This document shows positions 29,867 through 38,184 of a stretch of DNA of 49,551 bases, piece after piece; positions within the stretch are counted from its first letter, which is position 1; each line of letters starts with the position of its first letter. Source of the DNA: a virus; IMG/VR virus record IMGVR_UViG_3300025764_000005, positions 1-49,551 of that record; one strand, given 5' to 3'. The notes below the pieces were generated by a model, which saw nothing but the letters and a program-made list of their open reading frames with translations, searched no databases and was not told the DNA's origin. The translations under genes were made by a program, and so were the position numbers.

Positions 29867-32800
29867 TCACTTAGAAGTGTCCAGAAGGTCGTAGATTAGA
29901 TTCCCTCCGGCAGCCTTATCAGCTTCTCCCCACTGACGATAGAAGCTCTTGCTGATAGGAGCTTTCGCGTTAGTGAAAGCGTGAAGGTTCTGCTTCATCC
30001 AGTTCTGCACTGTTTCGCCATACTTGCTCTCTATGGTCCAACCCTTGTACCACCCGTAGGGGTTATTACTTTTGGTAAGCGCATCGCGTCCCTGAGCCGC
30101 TAGTCTGAATGTGAAGTCCCAGCTTAGGGCACGCGTGGCCTCATCCCAGTTGGCCCGCAGTTCCGGTGAAGCCTTCTGCTTGAGCTTTAGAATGTTCTTC
30201 GCCGTGACGACGCCGGGAGTGCTGTAGAGCGTGGTCCGCATCTTCCCCCACTCAGCCATCGTCTTCGGACTCGCGTCCACGAAAGCGGGCTTGTCGAGAG
30301 CAAGCTGGCCGGTGCCGAGGAGCTTGGGCGCAGACGCCCCGATGTAGGGCGCAAGCAACTTGTTCTTCGTCTTTACAGTGTGGATGTAATCTTGCAGTTT
30401 GTAATACTCGGCCTTGTATTCCTTGGTAGCGAACGTCAGCTTCTTGAGAGCCGCACTGCGCTTCTCAATCTCGGTGAGGAAGCCCAGAAGCTTGTTCCCT
30501 AGCGCCGGAGCAGTCTTTTCGTTCCAACCTTTGCCGAAGAGCGCCCAGTCGTCGGAATGGACGCTGCTCTTGTAGGGCGCGAGGGCGGCGGTGAGGAAGC
30601 GGCGCTGGATACCAGCAATCTCCTCCTTGCGCATCCCCAGGTACTGATCGTAGCGCCGTGAGCCCTGCACAAGCTCCTTGCCCCAGAGCAAGCCCGAACC
30701 CTCCAGGCGCTTCATGCCCTCATAGTCATTCTGACTGAGTTGCGTTTCTTGCGTCCGGCCCAGCATGTCGGGGAAGAGGTAGGGGTTGTTGAATAGGTGC
30801 TTCTCCCCGGCCTGCTTCAGCACGGTGGTGTGCTCCTTGAGGCCCACGGGCTTGTTGTCGGTCAGAAGAAGGCGGTCCATCTCGCCCAGAGTTTCTCCCG
30901 GGAGTTTCTTGTTGTGGTCTTTGTAGAACTTCGCTTGGCGCGGCTTGAAATACGCGTCCCAAAACCCCATCTTGGGATCGTCGGCGGCGGACTTTGCCTG
31001 ACCCTTGAGCCCCTTGTACTTCTCCGCAAAGCCCTTCTTCCAGAGCTTCTCCTGCGCCTGGTATGCCTGCGAGAGCACGTACTTGTCGACCTGGTTGTAA
31101 CGAGTCTTCATACCACCGGCGATGGTGGCAGGGTCAAGCAGGTCGCCGGGCTCAGTAATGGGGGATGCGTCGTCTGCACTGGGTTCACGCCTCTGACTGA
31201 CGAGAGGGATGACCCAGCGATTCTTGGAGAGGTAGTCGAGCTGCTTCTCGCCGTGCAGGTCCCACGCCTTTTCCACGGCAGCATACTCCGGATAGTCAGC
31301 GAGCACCTTGGCCTTGGCCTCCGGCGTGACCGCAGAGAGATACTGCCACTGGGCCGTAGCAATGCGGCCCATGTCTATGTTCACCGTGGTACCGTCGGGC
31401 TGCTTGGCCGTGAACTTAGCCGTCTTTGCGCTCCACGTACCAGGGAGAAGCCACTGTATGGCACCCTTGCCCGCCTCCTGCTTCCTCACGGCCATGGTGG
31501 CAGCACCAGCGTTGATACCTTTTCCGTCTGTCTGCATGGCCTGCCTGACCATCTCCGCGATGATGCGCTTCTTACGGGAGGTGTCGATTTGCTCGCTACC
31601 CGGAGCAGGGATGTGGAGGGCTTTTGCGGCGTCATAACCCGTTGTGCCGAGGGCTCCCCAGATAAGTGAGTCGAGCCAGCGCATTTGCGGGCCACCCGGC
31701 TCGAAGCCACCGTTGAGGCGCTTGTAGAAGGCGACTGCATCCGGCTGGCCGGTGAGTGTCGAGACTTCGGCGGGCACGGTGATCGTGGGGGCCAGTGGCG
31801 GCAGCCAGCTCTGATTGCCCTCTCCGCTGAGCCCGGCGAAGAAGTTCATCGACTGCGGGTTCCACTGGACGCCGCCAAGGACGGGCACGGTGTCGGGGAT
31901 GCGCACGGGAGGTAGGGACGAGAGTCCCTTCATCAACTGGTGAGTACCGAAGGGATGCGTCGCAAATCGCTTGGCCCACCACGTCAAGAACTGGCGGTAA
32001 GCGGGGAGGAACATAACGACGTTGCGCATGTTCTCCTCGACGAGGGTGCGGCCGGAGAGGTAGGAGAGTTCGTCCGTCTTAGCGACGGCGTACTTGCGGG
32101 ACACCTCCATCTTCTCAAGGCGCGGCATATCAATTCCCTTGAGGGTCGCCATGCGCTCATCAAAGAAGTTGCCGAACTCCTGCTTCTTCAGGTGCGTAGC
32201 CATATGCTCAAGTGTCCCGAGAATCGTGTCAGAAATCTTGAGCGGTAGGGCGAGTGATGGGCTCCCGACAGGGATGCGCTCGATGGCGTACTGCACGGGT
32301 CCATAGATGTTCTGCACGGTCGCGCTCTTGAGGTCCTTAGGGTCGATCTTGCCGGTACGCAGGTGAAGCTCCGTGACGTTGTGGCTCATCATGGCGTGGA
32401 TTTTACGATTGTATTCGTCCCCAATGTCCTTTATCCACGGCGTATTGTCCAAACCCTCAGCAAGGAGCTGCGGATCGAAGGCGTTAGGGTTACGTGTGGG
32501 GAGCAGGCCGGTGAGCTTGCGCCCGTCAGCCGTGGTGCCGCCTATGTAGCGCGGATCGCTGCGCATCATGCGCCCAAGCTCCGCGTCTGCTGCGGCTGAC
32601 GCCTTGGCCTTGCGGAGGGCAATCTGGTCGCGCTCGCTGAGGACGGGAGTTGGTGCGACCTTGGGTTCGTCAAGGCTACTGAGCGGGACAGACTCCTTGG
32701 GTGATCCGGCCTGTAGACGAGCGATTTCGGCTTCTATCTCGGAAAGCCTAGCGTTAGCCTCTGTCGCGGTAGCGCCTGCTTTCTCAGTCCCCTGCTTTTG

Positions 32801-35800
32801 CAGCCACCCCCACAGGTCACCGCTGTCGAAGATGTCAAAACCAGTTTCATCGGCGATAAGGACCGCCAGTTCGTCCATCGGCACTCCGCCCTCTTTAGCG
32901 TCGAGATACGCGAACTTCCTGCGGTTCTCGCCAATAGTCACGTCACCAGCCTTCCCACTCGGCTTCGACCAGTGAGGATCGTCGCGCGAAATACCACCCT
33001 TTGCCCTGATGTATCCGCGCAAATCTGCGTCCGTGATCGGCTGGTCGATATTTACGGGGGCGCGTGCTTCCGGCTTGCCCTCAATGAGAATCGAGGCTTC
33101 TCGCTCAAGGTCCGCTATTTGTGCGTCCACCCCAACGCCCGGCGCTACATCGGCAACCTTCGGAGGCTTCACCGTTGGGGCGAACTTGGCGCGTTCAGCC
33201 TCCGCTACCAGGTCGGCGTATGCTGCGTCGTTAGCCTCTAGCCAATCCTTGACCGGCATGGACGTTTCGGCATTGAAGGTCTTAAGTGACTGATGTACGC
33301 CCATGTTGCGCGTTGTAATGTCAGCGGCATCGGGGCCTATCTCACCCCAATCGGTCGCCCTTTTGATGTCAGTGATGCCGAGGATGTCCACCGTTGTTGA
33401 GGGACTGCGCAGTGCTGCCTCCGCAGCATCGGCGGACATCGTGCCCTCAAAGCCAGGGAGCTTTCTCAGGCCCTTGATACCGCCAACGGGGTTGACACCG
33501 TTCAACATTCCTCTGAGCATCTCGTCGGAGCCGATGATGGTGAGCATGGTGCCCATGCGCGAGAGCCACATACGTTTGAAAGCGGAGTTGATGTCGGTGA
33601 GGTGGAGCATCTTCTGGGTGATAGCCCACTGCTGCATGGTCTTCCCGCCCGAGAAGATGGCCAGCTCGGTGGGGGTGTAGTCGGGTGAGAATGTCTTGGC
33701 GAACTGCGCCTCCGTGGCAGCAGTCGGCATACCAACAACCTGCGGGTCCATGATTTCGAGTTCGTGGACGGCGACCTGTTTGGAGGTTTCAGCACTCGCG
33801 CGCTTCTTAGCAAGAGAGGCCGCAGTCTTGGCGTCAGCACCGGGGAGCCTCTTGTCTATGTCGTCAATTACCTTGTTGGCAGCTCGCACCTTCTCCAGCA
33901 CGGGGGCCGTGAGTTCTACGGGGAGCCCAAGCGAGCCCTCCTGAAGGCGGTCGGCCACAGTCGCACCGGGTTTGAGAGAGTATCCAACGCGCGTAGCCGT
34001 CTTCTCTACCCCCACACCCTTGCCACGGAATCGGCGTAGGAAGGAGTTCAGCTCATCGAGCTTCGTGGATGCCCCGTTCTCAGCGATAAACTTCGCCGAT
34101 GCTTTCTGCCCCCCAAGGTGCTTCTCGATGAAAGCGTTGAAGCCGGTCTTCGGATGCGTCAGATAACCACGCACCGCCATCTCGGGAAAGTCAGCAGCGT
34201 CGAGGCGGGCCTTTATGAGTCCGTCCACGAAGTCGTGAGCCGTCTTCGAGTCCACGCCCGCGTATCGCAGGGTCCCGAGGACCTGATGCTCTGTGTCCAC
34301 AACGGTGTCGAATACGCCCTCGGGTAGTGGGGCCATGAACGCCCTGTACCACGGGGCGAGCTTGGTATCACCAGTCATCTTGACGCGAAGGTTCTGCGCG
34401 ATGGAACGTGCGGTGAAGTGCGTGTCGGGGTCGAAGTAGGCGGCCAGATTCATTTCCTTAGCCGCCTGTCCGGGCACTACATCCCCAACGGTCGGAACGT
34501 CTCCTCCCTGCATGTGTTCCCATAGGACGGTGCGAAGGTCCTCGGGGATGGCTGTGCCCGACTGCTCAAACTTGGCCCTGACACCCGTGGTCACATCATC
34601 CATAAGCCGCTGTGCTTCTGCATCAGATAGACGCCCGCTGTCAATAGCGTCTGCTACCTCGTCAAGTGTTGTGGGTCGCTGGTACTGTGTGCGAATGGTG
34701 CGTCCGTCTCGAAGCTTCGTACCCTCTGTTACAAACCCTGGCTCGACCAAACGAGCCGAGTCACCCGACAGACTCGTGGTGTCGTGTGCCCCTCGTGCGC
34801 TTGTTCCTCGAATCCTCTCAGCAAGGCCCCTGATACGAGAAGAGATTCCGGCTGCCACGGGCACTGGTGCACCCCCCCCCGTGGCGGGACCTTTCAGCTT
34901 GAGCAGCATCTCGTCGAGGTTGTTGATCTTGGCGAGTTCTCTAGCCGCTGCCGGGGTGACGTTGTAGAGTTCCATGATACGGGATGGACTTGTCGCCGCC
35001 GTGAGAATCTCAGCATGACTCTGCACTTGGAAAGCCTTGAGTGCGGCTAACGCTGGGGGACTCACGGCCGCGGCGCCAACTACCGCAGCGGCACCAGCCT
35101 GGAGGATAGGACACCAAGCCGTGTCCATCCCCATCTGAGCCCAGAACGCGATGAACTCGTGTTTCGCCGGGTCAACCCCGGCCTCAGAGAGATACTCGTA
35201 CATGATGCTACGGCCAGAACTCAGCTTCCACGCTTTTGTAGCCGTCTCTAGTTGACTAGCCCAACTCTGTGCGTGGTCTACGGCATCCTGGTTCGGGTAG
35301 GTCTTTCCTGTCGGGTCAAGGGTTGAGACCACGTTTCCGGCAGCATCCTTCGTGACGGTCCACTCGGCCTTACCGCCCGGCTTAAAGCTGGGGTCAATCT
35401 GCAAGAGTGCGTTAAACCGATACGCAACCATGATGCGATTGGCCTCGGTAAAGGGAACCTGAGCGTACTTGTTCGCCACTCCTACCGTCTTGCTCACGCC
35501 GCCGTGTAGTTCCTTGATGGTAGAGCCAACTACGGGGGCGGTCTCGGGGGCGTTCCACATCCAGCTTGCTGCCTTGGCGACGGGCGGGCCGGGGGCGGCC
35601 ATCTCCCTGGTAACGAAATCGCCCAGCTTGCCAGAAGTGGCCACAAAGTGCCACACAACCTCGGGGGGCGACTTCATAAAATCAAAGACGGTCTGAAAAA
35701 CGTTACCCTTGCTGACTCCCTGAGCCCCTGCTTGTTCGGTCTGGGGGAGGTTCTCGGTGCCCCACTTCTTCGCGTACCAGAGTGCAAACCCGGACTCGCT

Positions 35801-37189
35801 CACATTCGGCGGGCGGGCCGACAGGGAAGCCCCGTAGACTGCTGTGAGGAACTGGTCGGAATCAATACCTCCCATGTCCTGCGCGAGTTTCCCGAGGTCG
35901 GGACCGCCGCCCTGCACGTTTGTACGCGCCAATATCTCGCTGGCGTCGCCCTTCTCGTGAGGGTCTTTCGAGAAGACAGCCGCCGCTATATTGGCGTTGT
36001 AGACGAACTGGTTGACCTGGGAGACGTAGGGCATGACGGAGCCGATGGTGCCGAGCGGGTCGCTCTTGGCGGGAGTGAATCCCCTGTCGGAAAGTGCCTT
36101 CTGAACAGCCTTCCTCTGAGCGTCGTCAAGACCCATAAACCAATCGAGATCGCGTGCGCCGGGAGGGACAACCTCGGGCTTTATGCCAAGGTACTCCTTC
36201 GGGTTCCCAAAAGCAGCATCCATCTTGTTCGTGGTTTCGTAGAAGTTCCCGGCGAGATGCTTTACCTGGTTCCAAACCCCACCCGTACCGAAGCTCCAGA
36301 AGCCGGGATGGTTGCCCGTATCCGGGTCGGGTGCCTTGGAGAAGTCGGCCTTCTTGAACATGAGGTCGGCGGTAGGACCGCCCAGGGCTATTGCGTCGTC
36401 TGCGGGCGGCGGGACTTTCGACGGATACTTATGCGCCGTCTGCATGAACTTCATCCACGCATCGGCACCGGGAGTACCAACCCCGGCCTGAAGTACATAA
36501 GGGGATGTGGCGGAGGGTTCGAGGTCGGTCATGGAGAGCCCAGCGGAGAGTAGGTCTACCATCTTCTGCGGGCCGGGGATCGTGCCGGTAGCCTGCCACT
36601 GGCCGAGTGCGATGTCCCTGACCGGCTGGTCTGCGGGAGGCACGGGTATGTCCGATGCCTGCGGGGTCGGCTCAGGGGCGATGGCGGCGGCCAGGTTGTC
36701 GGTGATCGGCGTCCTGCTCCGCGAGAGGATGTCGTTGCCACCGTTCTGGGCGTAAGAGTCGAGTACGCCCTGATATTTCTTGGTCGGCTGGAGTAAGTTC
36801 TTCTCGTGGAACGCATGGTAGTCGAGGCCCCCCGCCCCGATGTTGACCTTCTCGCCACTGGCGTTCGGGACGCTGATGCCACCGTGCTTTTTCAGTCCCC
36901 CAATCCACTTGCGGGCGGTGTCGATGGCCTGCGCCAGTTCTTTGGTTTCCGGCTTGTGGGTCGTCCACGCAAGGCGCTGCATGTACTGAGCGTCTTTGAT
37001 GCCCAGCGGCTTCCCCGCCTGCGACTTTTTCGCGATGGCAATGAATGGCGCGATGCTCTTGACGCGACCGGAGCCGCTAGGACCCTTCGGAGCGGCGGGA
37101 GCAGCGGGCGCGTGAGCAGCCGGCGGCTTCTTCTTCTTTTTCTTGTAGTATCGGGTGGGGGTAGCCGCCCCTCCGCGAATGATTGCCAC
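29867..37189 (-). CDS. Giant virion/polyvalent protein, 2440 aa
   Basis: GTG start just after the 125-aa gene. It takes about 15% of the window. A basic tip (KKKKKK, residues 16-21) leads to a Pro/Ala-rich linker and helical domains. A hydrophobic Ala/Val stretch (about 695-725) could insert into a membrane. Residues about 1385-1465 (LRGYIRAKGGI...GVPMDELAVLIADETGFD) recall small modules of phage polyvalent proteins. About 1700-1760 contains ENMRNVVMFLPAYRQFLTWW, similar in feel to conserved segments of large ejection proteins. No polymerase, transglycosylase or protease motif was found by eye. Most likely an ejected head protein delivering functions into the host. Confidence 0.7.
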   Translation of the reverse strand: MAIIRGGAATPTRYYKKKKKKPPAAHAPAAPAAPKGPSGSGRVKSIAPFIAIAKKSQAGKPLGIKDAQYMQRLAWTTHKPETKELAQAIDTARKWIGGLKKHGGISVPNASGEKVNIGAGGLDYHAFHEKNLLQPTKKYQGVLDSYAQNGGNDILSRSRTPITDNLAAAIAPEPTPQASDIPVPPADQPVRDIALGQWQATGTIPGPQKMVDLLSAGLSMTDLEPSATSPYVLQAGVGTPGADAWMKFMQTAHKYPSKVPPPADDAIALGGPTADLMFKKADFSKAPDPDTGNHPGFWSFGTGGVWNQVKHLAGNFYETTNKMDAAFGNPKEYLGIKPEVVPPGARDLDWFMGLDDAQRKAVQKALSDRGFTPAKSDPLGTIGSVMPYVSQVNQFVYNANIAAAVFSKDPHEKGDASEILARTNVQGGGPDLGKLAQDMGGIDSDQFLTAVYGASLSARPPNVSESGFALWYAKKWGTENLPQTEQAGAQGVSKGNVFQTVFDFMKSPPEVVWHFVATSGKLGDFVTREMAAPGPPVAKAASWMWNAPETAPVVGSTIKELHGGVSKTVGVANKYAQVPFTEANRIMVAYRFNALLQIDPSFKPGGKAEWTVTKDAAGNVVSTLDPTGKTYPNQDAVDHAQSWASQLETATKAWKLSSGRSIMYEYLSEAGVDPAKHEFIAFWAQMGMDTAWCPILQAGAAAVVGAAAVSPPALAALKAFQVQSHAEILTAATSPSRIMELYNVTPAAARELAKINNLDEMLLKLKGPATGGGAPVPVAAGISSRIRGLAERIRGTSARGAHDTTSLSGDSARLVEPGFVTEGTKLRDGRTIRTQYQRPTTLDEVADAIDSGRLSDAEAQRLMDDVTTGVRAKFEQSGTAIPEDLRTVLWEHMQGGDVPTVGDVVPGQAAKEMNLAAYFDPDTHFTARSIAQNLRVKMTGDTKLAPWYRAFMAPLPEGVFDTVVDTEHQVLGTLRYAGVDSKTAHDFVDGLIKARLDAADFPEMAVRGYLTHPKTGFNAFIEKHLGGQKASAKFIAENGASTKLDELNSFLRRFRGKGVGVEKTATRVGYSLKPGATVADRLQEGSLGLPVELTAPVLEKVRAANKVIDDIDKRLPGADAKTAASLAKKRASAETSKQVAVHELEIMDPQVVGMPTAATEAQFAKTFSPDYTPTELAIFSGGKTMQQWAITQKMLHLTDINSAFKRMWLSRMGTMLTIIGSDEMLRGMLNGVNPVGGIKGLRKLPGFEGTMSADAAEAALRSPSTTVDILGITDIKRATDWGEIGPDAADITTRNMGVHQSLKTFNAETSMPVKDWLEANDAAYADLVAEAERAKFAPTVKPPKVADVAPGVGVDAQIADLEREASILIEGKPEARAPVNIDQPITDADLRGYIRAKGGISRDDPHWSKPSGKAGDVTIGENRRKFAYLDAKEGGVPMDELAVLIADETGFDIFDSGDLWGWLQKQGTEKAGATATEANARLSEIEAEIARLQAGSPKESVPLSSLDEPKVAPTPVLSERDQIALRKAKASAAADAELGRMMRSDPRYIGGTTADGRKLTGLLPTRNPNAFDPQLLAEGLDNTPWIKDIGDEYNRKIHAMMSHNVTELHLRTGKIDPKDLKSATVQNIYGPVQYAIERIPVGSPSLALPLKISDTILGTLEHMATHLKKQEFGNFFDERMATLKGIDMPRLEKMEVSRKYAVAKTDELSYLSGRTLVEENMRNVVMFLPAYRQFLTWWAKRFATHPFGTHQLMKGLSSLPPVRIPDTVPVLGGVQWNPQSMNFFAGLSGEGNQSWLPPLAPTITVPAEVSTLTGQPDAVAFYKRLNGGFEPGGPQMRWLDSLIWGALGTTGYDAAKALHIPAPGSEQIDTSRKKRIIAEMVRQAMQTDGKGINAGAATMAVRKQEAGKGAIQWLLPGTWSAKTAKFTAKQPDGTTVNIDMGRIATAQWQYLSAVTPEAKAKVLADYPEYAAVEKAWDLHGEKQLDYLSKNRWVIPLVSQRREPSADDASPITEPGDLLDPATIAGGMKTRYNQVDKYVLSQAYQAQEKLWKKGFAEKYKGLKGQAKSAADDPKMGFWDAYFKPRQAKFYKDHNKKLPGETLGEMDRLLLTDNKPVGLKEHTTVLKQAGEKHLFNNPYLFPDMLGRTQETQLSQNDYEGMKRLEGSGLLWGKELVQGSRRYDQYLGMRKEEIAGIQRRFLTAALAPYKSSVHSDDWALFGKGWNEKTAPALGNKLLGFLTEIEKRSAALKKLTFATKEYKAEYYKLQDYIHTVKTKNKLLAPYIGASAPKLLGTGQLALDKPAFVDASPKTMAEWGKMRTTLYSTPGVVTAKNILKLKQKASPELRANWDEATRALSWDFTFRLAAQGRDALTKSNNPYGWYKGWTIESKYGETVQNWMKQNLHAFTNAKAPISKSFYRQWGEADKAAGGNLIYDLLDTSK

Positions 37190-37190
37190 G

Positions 37191-37568
37191 TCAGCCCTGC
37201 ATCTTGAAAAACGGAGAATCCGCCTTGAACTTCACGGCAAGAGCCTGGTACCTCTGCGCAGCAACGCTGGCGTAGTATTTGAGCCACGGTCCCGCGTCAG
37301 GAGCGGCAGCCTTCTGAGAGAGTACCTTCGCCGTCTTCATGGCCCGTGCCATCTCGCTCATCATGTTCTGGTGTTCGAGAGGTACGCCGGGAGTGGGGGC
37401 GGGTGCGCCTTGAGGAGTGGGTCCGCCGCCGCCCTGACCCTTCATGGGCTTCTCATTCCCAGTCATCGGCGTTGTGGTAGTGGACTTCTTCAGACGGTCG
37501 ATGGTCGATACGTCTCCGTACTGGCGCTCCTGATTAACTGACAGTGGTGAAGAACCCTGCCCGGCCAT
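37191..37568 (-). CDS. Structural or accessory protein, 125 aa
   Basis: ATG in the stop of the HNH gene (TAATG). Starts MAGQGSSPLSVNQERQ, nearly the same as the start of the upstream HNH protein (MAGVGSNPISVNQAKQ). A Pro/Gly-rich middle (residues 44-64) is followed by a helical C-terminus (MMSEMARAMKTAKVL...YYASVAAQRYQALAVKF). Possibly a small portal-associated protein. Confidence 0.6.
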   Translation of the reverse strand: MAGQGSSPLSVNQERQYGDVSTIDRLKKSTTTTPMTGNEKPMKGQGGGGPTPQGAPAPTPGVPLEHQNMMSEMARAMKTAKVLSQKAAAPDAGPWLKYYASVAAQRYQALAVKFKADSPFFKMQG

Positions 37569-37981
37569 TAGAGGACCCCCATCAGGTCGTGAGCGAAGGC
37601 ATGACAAGTCCGACAGAGCACATCGCACTTATCGATTTCCTCCAACATCCTGCTCCATGAGCGGCCCCTAGTTCCGACATCGAACGACTTGAACTCCGGG
37701 TCGCGGTGGTGGAAGACAAGGCTGCGATCGGAACCGCACTCCTCACACCACAGATAATTCCTTAGCTCGAAGAACTGCTCCCCTATTCGCTGCCTCCAAT
37801 TTCTCTTTCGCGACCTAACTCGGTCAGGATGAGCGGCTTGATAACGATACTCGTTGGCGAGGTGCTTTTCTTGATAGCGCTGAGGATGCTTGGCCTTGTA
37901 GCGAAGTTGCCGCTCCACATCCGTCAGCGGGGCCTGTTTGGCTTGATTCACGCTGATCGGATTGCTGCCTACGCCAGCCAT
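37568..37981 (-). CDS. HNH endonuclease inserted in the head-gene block, 137 aa
   Basis: Start at the TGATG junction with the 67-aa gene. The basic N-terminal half (residues 24-65, KHPQRYQEKHLANEYRYQAA) resembles repeats before HNH domains in phage nucleases. CEEC (79-82), HH (91-92), CRTC (123-126) and H131 form the zinc-HNH core. Its first 16 residues mirror those of the next gene, suggesting it entered by duplicating that gene's start. Probably a free-standing homing nuclease. Confidence 0.8.
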   Translation of the reverse strand: MAGVGSNPISVNQAKQAPLTDVERQLRYKAKHPQRYQEKHLANEYRYQAAHPDRVRSRKRNWRQRIGEQFFELRNYLWCEECGSDRSLVFHHRDPEFKSFDVGTRGRSWSRMLEEIDKCDVLCRTCHAFAHDLMGVL

Positions 37982-38184
37982 CACTTGCCCCATTTTCTGG
38001 CGTTGATCGCGAACACGAGTTGCTTTATCAGTGCGGTGTTACCCGCCTTTTTGGCAGCGGCTAGTTTCGCTTTCAGCTCCGAAAGGGGGATATTCTTGCC
38101 CTTTGGTGCGCCCATCTTCTTACGCAGTTTGCCGACGTTCTTTTTCTTGATATGGATTCCGCTCGGGGATTTCTTCGCCGCCAT
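37981..38184 (-). CDS. Small very basic protein, 67 aa
   Basis: ATG overlaps the portal stop. Lys-rich throughout (MAAKKSPSGIHIKKKNVGKL) with a helical second half (LSELKAKLAAAKKAGNTALI). Nucleic-acid binding is likely. Possibly a DNA-condensing head protein, a completion factor, or a homologue of small basic proteins found next to phage portals. Its MAAKK start is also seen in the 35-aa protein at 48326. Confidence 0.6.
   Translation of the reverse strand: MAAKKSPSGIHIKKKNVGKLRKKMGAPKGKNIPLSELKAKLAAAKKAGNTALIKQLVFAINARKWGK

Noticed and set aside
29867-37189. Giant protein as an N4-type virion RNA polymerase
   Set aside because: No T7/N4-like polymerase motifs could be found by reading and the length is well below that of the N4 enzyme; a profile search would be needed to reopen it.
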